The notes beneath the pieces are model-generated. The model was not told the origin of the DNA. It did not search any database and saw only the letters and a program-made list of their open reading frames with translations. This document shows positions 19,283 to 29,212 of a stretch of 64,000 nucleotides of DNA, piece by piece. The translations under genes were made by a program, and so were the position numbers. This DNA comes from Fragilariopsis cylindrus CCMP1102 (taxonomy: Eukaryota > Bacillariophyta > Bacillariophyceae > Bacillariales > Bacillariaceae), in the NCBI GenBank assembly GCA_900095095.1, contig FMBT01000336.1:141001-205000 (forward strand), given 5' to 3'. How positions within the stretch are numbered: position 1 is the first letter of the stretch; each line of letters opens with the position of its first letter.

Positions 19283-21394
19283 ATGATGTCACGACAACAT
19301 CAACAACAACAACACAGCGTCCATAACAGCGATGGTGTTACTGCTACTGCTACTGATACTCCAACAAATGCAGAAGCAATCGAAAAATTATGGGCCAAAG
19401 AAAGATATGAAATGTCATATGGTGATCGAGAGGCATCGAGTTATGAATTACATGGTGTTGTATCACGTGCTATTGTTGAAACACCAGAACTTATATCAAA
19501 TGCCTTACAAGATTTTGATAATGAATTGAAGAAGTTAGCAATCTATAGTAGTAATAACAGTCAGTCCTCATCATGCTCATCATGTTCATCATCATCACCA
19601 CATCATGCAAATAATACGTATATACAATCATCAACATTTCGATTACGTTTCTTGCGGTCTGAACTATTCGACATCAAAAAATCAGTGAAACGATATTGTA
19701 TCTGTATTGACTTATTAGTAGAATATTTTGGGGATTATGCATTGCAACGACAATTATTTCTATCTGATTTAAATAAAGAGGAGATGAAAATATTGAAGGA
19801 TGGTACATTGCAAATATTACCAAGTCGGGACACATTAGGGCGTCGAATTATGGTCTTTATTGGTAATTGTGGCGGAGATCCACAACAAAGTTGGAAACAA
19901 CAAAGTTTGAATAAGGTTGGTTTATTTTTGATATTTCAAATATTAGCAGAAGATATAACCACACAACGCAATGGTATTGTATCAATACATATAATACATG
20001 ATGGTATGGATATACATGCACGAATGAACAGTAGTGAAAATGGTGGACCAGAACAATATCGTCAATTTCTTACAAAAGTTTTATATGGTGCACCATGTCG
20101 TTGGTCAGGGTTACATATATGTTTTCAATCATCATCATCAAATGATAATGATGATAACAGTAGTAGTAGTAATAGTAATAATGGGGATGGATTTATTATG
20201 AGAAACATTATTAGACCATTGTTCTTATTTATTATTGGTAAACCAGGACGGAAGGTACTTAGGATACATTCAGGTTCATCAATTGAATGTGAATACAGTT
20301 TGAAATCATTTGGTATACAAGTTGATGATATACCATTAACACATACAGGAACTGTGAAATTAAAAAATCATAGTAGATGGATTAAAGTACGATCTATAAT
20401 GGATAAATTTATAAAAGAACAGGCGAGCAGTGTTGCTAATGCTAATTGGAATTCGAACGCTAATTGGAATTCGAATGCTAATGCTAATTCGAATGCTAAT
20501 GCTAATGCTAATGCTAATGCTAATGCTAATGCTAATTCGAATGCTAATGCTAATGCTAATGCTAATGCTAATTCGAATAATTATCAATATTATTACAGTA
20601 TTGAAAATACAATCATACCATTTCCAAAAATACAATGTCCAGAAGTACACTGTGTACTATTTCGTAAAAATGGTGTTGCTTGGGAACATCCTGGTAATAT
20701 TAAATTTCGTGCATTTTTACAAGAATTAGATAATAGGATTGCAGAAAGCATCAAACAGTCAGAACAAACATTATCAGAAATGCAATCAGACACGGCGCAA
20801 TCGCAATCAGAAACAGAAACAATAACAACAGAAAACTTAAATACTAATACTGATACTGCTACTACAATGGCAATGGCAATGTCATTAGGGATGAGTACGG
20901 ATGAGCATATTGGATATATTTTACAGGAAGCTATTCTACATGGATTTTCATTTTTAATGTATGATGAAAAGAATCATTGGTATATAGAATTAAAAGAAGA
21001 AGATGAATTACGAAAACAATTAAGATCAGCATTACGTGGACATCGTAGACGACGTACTCGAGTACAAACTTACAACAATACTGATAATATGTTGTTTATG
21101 CAAATACAAATCGGTAACAAAAATAGTAATAATAATATTAATGACGATATTCCAGACAACAACAGCAGCAACAACATCCACAACGACGACGCAACCATGA
21201 TGGACATTGATACCACTACCAAATCCAGCAACAATTACAGCAGCAACAGTGTCAGCCATCAGTACAACAATAGCAACAGCAATAGCAACGGCAACAGCAA
21301 TATGATGGATTTTGACATGATCGAACCAAATCTGGTAGTTTTCACGAATATGGATGGGAAACGTCGTAGGACTAAATGTTGCCGAATTCCGTAA
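19283..21394 (+). CDS. CRAL-TRIO-like protein fused to an HPGN (DUF6824-like) domain
   Basis: A 703-residue protein of a family common in diatoms. Residues about 35-75 hold the family start (LWAKERYEMSYGDREASSYELHGV). Residues about 118-190 resemble a CRAL-TRIO N-lobe (FRLRFLRSELFDIKKSVKRY) running into a lipid-binding-like core with LPSRDTLGRRIMVFIGN. After a hexanucleotide-encoded Asn/Ala/Ser tract (about 385-432) comes a second module, about 450-600. It contains VLFRKNGVAWEHPGNIKFR and a later WYIELKEEDELRKQLRSALR, which fits the HPGN domain (DUF6824) often written as VLxGRG...HPGNxxFR, though the GRG part is altered. The C-terminus is Asn/Ser rich. SEC14-like domains bind lipids; the role of the HPGN module is unknown. 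There is no intron, and a frameshifted paralogue lies at 48588-50647. Confidence 0.75.
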   Translation: MMSRQHQQQQHSVHNSDGVTATATDTPTNAEAIEKLWAKERYEMSYGDREASSYELHGVVSRAIVETPELISNALQDFDNELKKLAIYSSNNSQSSSCSSCSSSSPHHANNTYIQSSTFRLRFLRSELFDIKKSVKRYCICIDLLVEYFGDYALQRQLFLSDLNKEEMKILKDGTLQILPSRDTLGRRIMVFIGNCGGDPQQSWKQQSLNKVGLFLIFQILAEDITTQRNGIVSIHIIHDGMDIHARMNSSENGGPEQYRQFLTKVLYGAPCRWSGLHICFQSSSSNDNDDNSSSSNSNNGDGFIMRNIIRPLFLFIIGKPGRKVLRIHSGSSIECEYSLKSFGIQVDDIPLTHTGTVKLKNHSRWIKVRSIMDKFIKEQASSVANANWNSNANWNSNANANSNANANANANANANANSNANANANANANSNNYQYYYSIENTIIPFPKIQCPEVHCVLFRKNGVAWEHPGNIKFRAFLQELDNRIAESIKQSEQTLSEMQSDTAQSQSETETITTENLNTNTDTATTMAMAMSLGMSTDEHIGYILQEAILHGFSFLMYDEKNHWYIELKEEDELRKQLRSALRGHRRRRTRVQTYNNTDNMLFMQIQIGNKNSNNNINDDIPDNNSSNNIHNDDATMMDIDTTTKSSNNYSSNSVSHQYNNSNSNSNGNSNMMDFDMIEPNLVVFTNMDGKRRRTKCCRIP
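20434..20580 (+). repeat. Coding hexanucleotide repeat (GCTAAT)n
   Basis: Imperfect tandem GCTAAT units with TCG and TGG interruptions, translated as alternating Asn-Ala with Asn-Ser and Asn-Trp. It lies inside the CRAL-TRIO/HPGN gene. Confidence 0.9.
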
Positions 21395-21900
21395 GACAAA
21401 ATAGACCTTATACACCATGCATATATTGGATCATTCCTAAAATTAAAATCTATAATAGTAAATAATGTTGACAGGATATTCAATTACCTTGGGAAGCATA
21501 AGATTTGGCTTTTAAATAAAAATGACAGAAATGGTACTGTTTCTGCCTTCAAGTAGTATTCTTTTTAATAAAGAAAAATTAACACCACAATAATAATACG
21601 ATGTATCTTGCTTAGTTTACTACTTCAAGAAGTATTATGAGAACTACTTGTATTGTATCTTTTTTAACTTCTCTTCCGCCCCTGCATTTTCCATCAGATT
21701 AGTACAGTACCACATTCGCCATTCTTTTTCAGCAATTCATCGTGACCATCAATCTCCATATCACACTCCTCATGGGGAATAACTTCAATAACGGGGGTGC
21801 GTGCGTCACTGCGCGATTTCGATTTTCCCTATGAATGTACCCCCAAATAAGGAAATTTTACCAAATAACGTGAAAAGACTAAATCATGTCTAGATAAAAT

Positions 21901-22032
21901 AAATATTCTAACCCCGTTTGAAATACAGCCAAAACGAGCAGATCGACTCAATTAAATCATATCCTAATAAGAAATATTCTAACCCCGTTTGAAATACAGC
22001 CAAAACGAGCAGAACCGACTCAATTAAATCAT
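21901..22032. repeat. Tandem duplication, 71-bp period
   Basis: A 60-bp unit beginning AAATATTCTAACCCCGTTTG occurs at 21901-21960 and again at 21972-22032, almost identical (one position differs by a two-base change). A degenerate part of a third copy is visible just upstream (GACTAAATCATG at about 21877). It lies between convergent genes; no coding. Confidence 0.9.
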
Positions 22033-22130
22033 GAATGGATGATATTTTCAGAATCACCATAGAAATACGGTCTATAGTGTTTTGAATTTATTGTATTTTC
22101 CTGTATTGTATTGTATTGTACACATCATCA

Positions 22131-23660
22131 TTATTGTAGAATGTTTCTTTCTTCTTTCTCCATCTCTTGATCTATAGCCTCTATAAGTTTTTTACGGATT
22201 TCACCATCGGGTATACCAAACGCTATTGTAACAGAGTGCGGTTGTTCATATTCATAGTTGTCATCATTAGTTCCTTCTTCTTCTTCTCTTCTTCCATCAA
22301 ACCACCTCCATGGTGACCACCACCATGGCGCCGCTGACGACGACGACGATGAAAATGAAGACATATGTTTCTTCGTGTTATTCTTATCAGTCATCATCTT
22401 ATCAGTAACATCATCGGTATTTGTATTTGTATTTGTATCAGTATCAGTAGTTGTATTACTATTATTATTATTATTATTATTATTATTACTACCATTTATT
22501 GTTGTCATCCATTCAATTGTTGTTTTAGCTGCAATTTTTATAGCACGATCAATTGGAAATCCTCTACATCCTGCACCTAATAAAGGACATGCAATTCGTA
22601 AATTATTATTATGATTATCATTATTGGGCGATGACGATAACGATGACGTCGATGATGAGGATGATCTCCTAATCGCAAGATTTAATGAATTACGATAGCA
22701 TTCTGCCAATAAAAAGTCAACGTCATTGACAATGCCATCATTGTCAATGTCATCATCATTATTGTCAATGTCATTATTGTTTTTATGTTTATGGTTATGA
22801 TGATGAAAGAATGGTGGTACTGTATGTATAAGTTTTTTATATCCACTAATATCAATTAATTTTTGACCAACCACATTTGTTTGTATTGCTGTTCCTTCAT
22901 TGATACGTGTTTGTTGACTTTTTGTTTTCATTTTTGTTTTCATTTTCATACTGGCAAGTACACGTTGACATTCCAATTTTAATAATTTACCACCATATTG
23001 ATGCACGAGTCCATCAATGGTATTGGAGGCAAACATCATACCATTCCCCACATCCATTCCACCCCATTGTGTGACATAACCCATAATAGGATGTGAATCT
23101 TTAGAAGTATTATCATGATCTTTATTATTAGTATCTATATAGGGTTCTGGTCCACCCACCGGAAAATAGGAAAATTGAGATACACCAGATAATGATGGAT
23201 TACCTGGATTAATTAATATGGAAAATTTATTACTGTTATTGTTACTGTTATTGTCGTTGTTGTCTTTGTCTTTGTCGTCGTTGTTGTTATTGCTGCTACT
23301 ACTGCTGCTGCTGGTATCGTTTTTGGACGACGACGACGACGACGACGACGGTGGTGGTGGTGAAGAATTCATATTTGTCACAATACAAGTTGTATCCCAA
23401 ACCTCAATTGAACGACTGTGGTGTTGTTGTTGTTGTTGTTGAAGATTCTTCTTTTTCTGATTAGTCATAATAATTTCCGATGACGAAATTGATGATGAGG
23501 TTGGCAGTGACGAAATGGATGACGACGACGTTAACGTTGATGACGTTGGCAATGATGACGACGAGGTTGGCAATGACGACGTTAACGTTGATGATGATGA
23601 TGTAATCCAGGATCGAATTCGTTTAGGAATTCGATTAGGTTTATACCAAGCAGTTGACAT
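22131..23660 (-). CDS. Macro-domain (ADP-ribose-binding) protein with long low-complexity inserts
   Basis: A 509-residue protein. Macro-domain elements appear in order. ILINPGNPSLSG (about residues 146-157) matches the usual hNAANxxLxG loop with Pro-Gly. Next comes GGxVH-like VHQYGGK, then CPLLGAGCRGFPIDRAIKIA (about 358-377), the G-x-G-x-[FY]-G-like second loop plus helix, and a final strand and helix (VTIAFGIPDGEIRKKLIEAI). Macro domains bind or hydrolyse ADP-ribose. The core is split by poly-Ser, poly-Asn, Asp and His/Lys inserts, and the first 140 residues are almost all Ser/Thr/Leu/Gln repeats. Deacylase versus reader activity cannot be decided. No intron. Confidence 0.75.
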   Translation of the reverse strand: MSTAWYKPNRIPKRIRSWITSSSSTLTSSLPTSSSSLPTSSTLTSSSSISSLPTSSSISSSEIIMTNQKKKNLQQQQQQHHSRSIEVWDTTCIVTNMNSSPPPPSSSSSSSSKNDTSSSSSSSNNNNDDKDKDNNDNNSNNNSNKFSILINPGNPSLSGVSQFSYFPVGGPEPYIDTNNKDHDNTSKDSHPIMGYVTQWGGMDVGNGMMFASNTIDGLVHQYGGKLLKLECQRVLASMKMKTKMKTKSQQTRINEGTAIQTNVVGQKLIDISGYKKLIHTVPPFFHHHNHKHKNNNDIDNNDDDIDNDGIVNDVDFLLAECYRNSLNLAIRRSSSSSTSSLSSSPNNDNHNNNLRIACPLLGAGCRGFPIDRAIKIAAKTTIEWMTTINGSNNNNNNNNNSNTTTDTDTNTNTNTDDVTDKMMTDKNNTKKHMSSFSSSSSSAAPWWWSPWRWFDGRREEEEGTNDDNYEYEQPHSVTIAFGIPDGEIRKKLIEAIDQEMEKEERNILQ

Positions 23661-24230
23661 ACTGTAATGATTCTTTTATGTTTGTTTGTTTGTTTGTTGG
23701 TTTGTTTACTTTCGAATTTATTTCTTTGTTTGTTTCTTTCTTTTATATTTTTATGGAATGAAGCAATCGATATCACTCCACTTCACTTAACTCCACTCCA
23801 CTCCACTCACCACCAGATCAAATCAAGTCAAGACAAACTAATAGCGGTACAGTACACACACGAAGAGGGGAAGGATATGGTTGGTTTGGTATTACTTACA
23901 GGAGTATGGCAAAAAAGAATTATTTCACATGTTCATTCTAAAAATTATTACTAGTAAGTTAGCGCGAAGCCAGAATTCCCAGGACTGTCGAATGAAACTT
24001 GATGAAAAACTTTCAACTAGTGAATGAAAAAAATTGTGTCACGAGTCATATTCCTAGTGGAAACTTCACGAAATTTCACGTTGAAAGTTTCACCTGTTTA
24101 GGCGACTAGTGACATTTCCAAACCCTACTGTACAGTACACCCGCTAAAAGAACAGAGTATTCATGATGATAGAAACAAACCATAAGTTACTTCACCATAG
24201 CCATAACCATTTAAAAAAAATAGAATAAAT
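23661..24230. other. Divergent intergenic region with inverted repeat
   Basis: Contains a TTTG/TTTC tetranucleotide tract (about 23680-23745), ACTCC repeats (about 23775-23808) and an inverted repeat described separately. Both flanking genes should have promoters here. Confidence 0.5.
24007..24090. repeat. Inverted repeat (11-bp perfect arms)
   Basis: AAACTTTCAAC at 24007-24017 pairs with GTTGAAAGTTT at 24080-24090, leaving a 62-base loop. It could be a hairpin, a paired regulatory site or an eroded small element. Confidence 0.6.
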
Positions 24231-27200
24231 ATGGGCCGGTTTCAATTTAGAGAGGATGATGATGATGATGATGATAACGATGATATCAATAACGATAACG
24301 ATGATATCGATGAGGATGAGGATTGTAGAGAAGATGGAGAAATACACGAGAAGGATGAAAATGATAATGATAATGAAAATAATGATAATAATACCCAACA
24401 AGAAATTGATATGGATATCGATTATAATTACGAGGAGGAGGAGGAGGAGGAGAATGATGATGAGGATGATGATAGTTTTCGTGATCATCATACTCGTGAT
24501 AATTATCATAGTGGTGCTGGTGCATTATCATCATCGTTACTACTTTCATCGTACCTTCCATCATCATTTTCAGGATTATTCGGAAATACAGTAGCAGGAA
24601 TAAGTGGCGGCTCTGGTAGAAGTAGAAGAACAAGAAGAAGAAATCACAGTCAAAGTCAAACTTCATTATCAGAATCAGAATCCGTAGTAGAAGATGAAAA
24701 TGAAGAAAATGAACATTACCAGCAACAACAACAACAAAGCAATGATCATAATAATGCTTCTTACCGCGTTGATAACGATCAAGGCGATGATAATGATCAA
24801 CATCAGCATCAACAGGAGGAGGAGGAGGAGGAGGAGGAGGAGGAGGAGGAATTACCAGCAGCAGCAACAAAAATTGAGGAAGATGAAGAATTTCGATTGA
24901 TTGCTTCTTCTAAGTATAATCGAAATTACGATCATGATGATTTTTACAATACTAATAATAATACTAACAATAGCGATTGGAATCATCGTCGTCATCATCA
25001 ACATCATCGTAGCAATCATCGTCATCGTCAAGAAGAAGAAGAAGAAGAAGATGAAATACATCGTCAAGATTCTTATCAGTCTCTGGTCCCTGCTAATAGT
25101 AATAATAATGTTACTACTACTGGTCCTACTACTACTAGTCCTACTGAAGTACATTATCATATATACGTTTCGGAATCACAAGCTTCTCGATGGTTTTCAA
25201 ACAATCATAATAATAATATTGAGGAGGAACATAACAATAACAATAATGATAATAGTCAACAGCAGCAAACAAGAAAAAGAAGAAGAATATCTTTTTGGAA
25301 ATGGATTACAGTAGCTGCATTTTTTACACAGTTATTATTATCAAATGAAGGATATATTTCATTATTCAAACATATTATTAGTAATGGTGTTCTCATTTTA
25401 ACAAGAAGAGCGACAACAACGAATACTCATACAAATAACAATAATAAAAATAAGAACGCTGATGCTGATGCTGATGCTGATAAGAACGCATCAGCAGAAA
25501 TGAAACTGTTTGTGTTTCCGACAGTATGGTCCTCATTTGTGGATAATAATGATGACACTAATAATAATAATGAATTATCATTGTTGTTTGGTCAAAATAT
25601 TGCTTTAGAAAAACTTGTAATCGATTTGAGTACTTGGTCGTCATCGGATGAATCGTCTTTAACGTTAAACAACAACAACAAATATCATCATCAACATGGT
25701 CATGGTCGTCGTCCTATTATTATGTACGTATCTGGTGGTAAATCAGTTGGTAAACGTTCTTTAGCATATATGCTTTTGGAACAATTACTTCCACAATTGA
25801 ACAACGATAACAACAACAATAACAACAACAACAACGATGACGACGACAAATCATCGTCCTATTATACTGCCGCTGACGAGTGTACATTAGCAGCTGCAGC
25901 TGCATCTGAATCAATAATAAGAGAGTATTCGTATTCAAAGATAATGGACGACGGCGATAATGACCAGCAGCAGCAACAGCAACAACAACAGCAGCAATAT
26001 TATTGTCCTCTTTTACATTTAACTCCATCGGATTATTATAACGATGATCATAATAATATTGAGTACACGTATGATGATCCTACTACTGATGAATCATCGT
26101 CCTCATCCTCGTCGTTTTCGTCATCATCACTTTTGTATCGACGAATCTTGGATCATGTCGTTGCTGCTGGAGGTGGTGCATCTATTGTCCTATTGGAACG
26201 AGTAGATTGCTCTGGTTATTATTATGAAGGAGGAGGGGGTGGGGGTGATGGTGACAATTACAATAACAATAACGAATATTATCATCAGAATTGCAACGAA
26301 TATTCATCAATGTCAACGTCAACGTCAACGTCAGCATCAATATGGTTGCGTGATTTGATGAGAGAAGTCGAATCTCAACATGCTTTATTTGGTTCAACGA
26401 TTTTCGTTTTAACATCACAAGTCGGTACAACAACTATGGAAAAATGGACCAGAAAACGATTGCAATCTCAAGCGCAGCAGCAGCAGCAGCAGCAGCAGCA
26501 ATCTCAACAACATCCTAATGATAATGAGAGGAGAAACCTATTGATGGCAACTTCAACAGCAACAGCGCAGATGATGCTGACGTCTGAAATAGAGTCAATG
26601 TTACGATACGAAATCCGTAGTTACCATAGTACTACTAGTAGAAGCCTTCGAGAAGATAATAATAACGAAATCAAGGAAAAGAAGGAAGATGACAATAATG
26701 GTATCCACAATGACAATGGTCACGATTATCTAAGTGTAGATGACTGGATTATCATTCCTATGGAACCTCTCGATCGTACGGCAATGAAAGATATTCTTCT
26801 AAGGCGGATCGCCGACGTGACTGATGAGACAACCTCAGGTATTGGAAATACTGATGTAGATAAGAATAGTATTGTCAGCAACGATTACAATCCTCTGATT
26901 CCATCGTTGTCGTCGTCGTTACTCTTGACAGAATCTGCAACAGATCGCTTACTGGATGCTTTAGAATGGCACCAATGGATTCACAAAACAACGGGTGATG
27001 TATTACGGATCTGGAGTCCTGATGGTGCCCGTCCATTATTCCGACTGTGGAAGGAACGAATTCTCGGTACTATGCGTAATCGCCCAGAATGTCATCAATA
27101 TCATCCTACTATGAATACCTCGTCGTCGTCGTCGTCGTCGTCATCCAGTATGTCCGTAGTACAGCAGCAAATTTTGGACTTTGAAGAAACAACAACGGAG

Positions 27201-27404
27201 CAGTTTGTGGTACGATCTTGCGTGGAGATGATGGCAGATGATATTAATAACGATAGCGTCAACAACGACTATTATCACGATAGGACTTTCGTCATCACCA
27301 CAACAGATCATCGAACATGGGATTGCCATCTCGACAACAATGTTAATAGCGCTACGACAATGAAAGCAAAAAACGCTTATTCTACTTGTCGCTTTTACCT
27401 TTAA
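24231..27404 (+). CDS. Large acidic membrane protein with divergent AAA+ (torsin/ClpB-like) domain
   Basis: A 1057-residue protein. Residues 1-345 are Asp/Glu, Asn and His-rich low complexity. A single hydrophobic segment follows (about 352-390). An AAA+-like region covers about 440-960: LLFGQNIALEKLVIDL, a Walker A-like GGKSVGKRS (about 500-508), a Walker B-like SIVLLERVD (about 650), a sensor-1-like STIFVLTSQ (about 722), and a C-terminal lid with DGARPLFRLWKERI (about 930-943), the sensor-2 GAR of ClpB/torsin-type ATPases. Walker A lacks the usual Ser/Thr right after Lys (Arg instead, as torsins vary here too). Poly-Asp, Asn and Gln inserts interrupt the domain. Torsin-like membrane assignment is an inference. 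Confidence 0.6.
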   Translation: MGRFQFREDDDDDDDNDDINNDNDDIDEDEDCREDGEIHEKDENDNDNENNDNNTQQEIDMDIDYNYEEEEEEENDDEDDDSFRDHHTRDNYHSGAGALSSSLLLSSYLPSSFSGLFGNTVAGISGGSGRSRRTRRRNHSQSQTSLSESESVVEDENEENEHYQQQQQQSNDHNNASYRVDNDQGDDNDQHQHQQEEEEEEEEEEEELPAAATKIEEDEEFRLIASSKYNRNYDHDDFYNTNNNTNNSDWNHRRHHQHHRSNHRHRQEEEEEEDEIHRQDSYQSLVPANSNNNVTTTGPTTTSPTEVHYHIYVSESQASRWFSNNHNNNIEEEHNNNNNDNSQQQQTRKRRRISFWKWITVAAFFTQLLLSNEGYISLFKHIISNGVLILTRRATTTNTHTNNNNKNKNADADADADKNASAEMKLFVFPTVWSSFVDNNDDTNNNNELSLLFGQNIALEKLVIDLSTWSSSDESSLTLNNNNKYHHQHGHGRRPIIMYVSGGKSVGKRSLAYMLLEQLLPQLNNDNNNNNNNNNDDDDKSSSYYTAADECTLAAAAASESIIREYSYSKIMDDGDNDQQQQQQQQQQQYYCPLLHLTPSDYYNDDHNNIEYTYDDPTTDESSSSSSSFSSSSLLYRRILDHVVAAGGGASIVLLERVDCSGYYYEGGGGGGDGDNYNNNNEYYHQNCNEYSSMSTSTSTSASIWLRDLMREVESQHALFGSTIFVLTSQVGTTTMEKWTRKRLQSQAQQQQQQQQQSQQHPNDNERRNLLMATSTATAQMMLTSEIESMLRYEIRSYHSTTSRSLREDNNNEIKEKKEDDNNGIHNDNGHDYLSVDDWIIIPMEPLDRTAMKDILLRRIADVTDETTSGIGNTDVDKNSIVSNDYNPLIPSLSSSLLLTESATDRLLDALEWHQWIHKTTGDVLRIWSPDGARPLFRLWKERILGTMRNRPECHQYHPTMNTSSSSSSSSSSMSVVQQQILDFEETTTEQFVVRSCVEMMADDINNDSVNNDYYHDRTFVITTTDHRTWDCHLDNNVNSATTMKAKNAYSTCRFYL

Positions 27405-27696
27405 TAACAAAAAGAAGTCCACATGTTATTGATATAAGCGGGAAGTTTTATGAGGAATCAAACTTTTTATACACCACTATTTATATACGAAAAGATAGAA
27501 GAAAGGTCCGAACTTTATTGTTAAACTACACTGTGCATTCTTAGATATTCAATTTCTATTTGTTTCTATTTTACAGCGTGAGAAGAAGTAATCATTTTCT
27601 TCTCCCGTTAGAATTTTGTTCTGCAGTATTAATGGATAATATGAATTGTATGAACACCCCGCCACCTTAGTAAGATCATTGTATGCTGGATCTAGT
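27405..27696. other. Convergent intergenic spacer
   Basis: No gene seen; 3' ends of the two flanking genes. Confidence 0.4.
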
Positions 27697-28272
27697 TTAA
27701 ACGTCTACGGGTACCTTCTTCTTCGATTTACGAGCACTTTTCAAGACCGTAGAAGCCTCTCCGTTGGAATCAAAGACGTACTGCGGGATACGTCCCATAA
27801 GCTTTCCGTCTTTGCCGATACTGTAGCGATCAGAGCTCTTCTTGTTCGTCATTTTATCAGAAGAAATCTCCGTTTGTTCATCGACGTTGATTCCATCATT
27901 CTTCGTCTCGTCTGCTTGGTGGTCAATGAACAAGCTTTCGAGACAAGAACTTAGATTCTTCATTTCGGCAGGGGTTACAGCATCTTTCTTCTGATAAGAA
28001 ATGGCGCTTCCGTTGCTTGGTGTACTCTTGCGAGTACTCTTCATGACGGGGGATAGGATCACCGTAGTCTTGTACTGGAGTTGACGTCCCAGTGAGAGTT
28101 CTGGTTTGTCATCGTCGTCGTCATCATCTCCGTGCTTGCTTTCGTCGTTGATGAACTTGTTAGGATTTATCAACATGACGTCGTTGTCAAGGCCTGCAGC
28201 GGCAGCAGAGGCGAGGGGGGAGCAGGATTTGGTATTAATCTTCATTGTGGGATAAGTATCGGGGGGAAACAA
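27697..28272 (-). CDS. Small hypothetical protein
   Basis: A 191-residue frame; Met10 (codon at 28245, starting MKINTK) may be the true start, with an Ala-rich N-terminus, giving about 182 residues. A poly-Asp tract sits at about 49-55. Ser/Thr-Pro sites (for example ILSPVMKSTRKSTPS) and a Lys/Arg-rich C-terminus (KSARKSKKKVP) suggest a phosphorylated, possibly nuclear protein. The repeated STRKSTP / KSARKSKK basic motifs are notable. No domain recognised. The composition is much less repetitive than neighbouring frames, which supports real coding. Confidence 0.6.
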   Translation of the reverse strand: MFPPDTYPTMKINTKSCSPLASAAAAGLDNDVMLINPNKFINDESKHGDDDDDDDKPELSLGRQLQYKTTVILSPVMKSTRKSTPSNGSAISYQKKDAVTPAEMKNLSSCLESLFIDHQADETKNDGINVDEQTEISSDKMTNKKSSDRYSIGKDGKLMGRIPQYVFDSNGEASTVLKSARKSKKKVPVDV

Positions 28273-29212
28273 AGGACAGTAGAAGCTGAGCGAAGGAAGA
28301 AGAGAGAGAGAGAGAGAGAGATTTAATGTTTTGAAATGTTTCCTTTACAATTGTATGAGGGCAAGTTCCAAGCTACTTTTAGTGTGTATTATATACGACT
28401 GTTACTTTTCTCCTCACTCGATACACGTACGGTATAACCTTCTTGGTTCCACTCTTTTGTTCGCTGGTTTGCAAGCAAGAGGTTTTTACCCACACGATTA
28501 GACTATTCCATTGATCCGTTTCTATTATCGCCAACACAAACAGGTTTTCGGTTGTACCCATATCCGTTCATAAAACGGAAGCGTGTTGGTTGACGGGCGG
28601 ACGACAAAAAACGATTTGTCTGAAAGTGTGGGATGACGGACGGACGGACAACAAAAACACGACTTCATTCACGAGTAACAAAAACACAGGTTTCAAGGTG
28701 TTTAAAGACATACTTAGTGTTTATTTGAAACGAGGTAAAAACTTAACCGTTACGTCAGTTATTATATATAATATTTGAATATCGCGCGTGTCAAACGCAG
28801 TACAGTACTGACTGGAGACTCTAGATTCTCCGATCGGCGAAATGAAGCCTTTTGAAAATAAATCGCGCGAAGCTGGGGATGTGAATTTTCGAATTTTCAC
28901 TGTGTTTTGCGCAACTATGTGTCCGGCTACCTAGCTATTTAATCCCTAACTACGTTTAGATCGTATAGTATAGTATAGTATCTTATGATATAAGCATGTC
29001 ATCTCTTAATAATTTATGTGTATATATATATTCGTTTATTTTTAGATCGGAAATGGGAAATGGATAATATTCAATAGCAGGAACATTCTTTTCTCGCTAC
29101 TTTTCAGGTTCTGTTTCGTTGTTGTTGTTGTTATATATGGACGAAATACATTGTATATGTTGTATGTATGTAAATATTCGAAGTTCGTTTTTTTGTAGTC
29201 TTTAATTTTTTT
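28273..29212. other. Intergenic region
   Basis: A GA dinucleotide microsatellite at about 28300-28321 lies in the leader of the small hypothetical gene. The rest is AT-rich and without a supported gene. Confidence 0.5.

Noticed and set aside
24192-24870. Ile/Pro/His-rich frames overlapping the AAA+-like gene
   Set aside because: They are antisense or shifted readings of GAT and GAG microsatellites, with no motif of their own.
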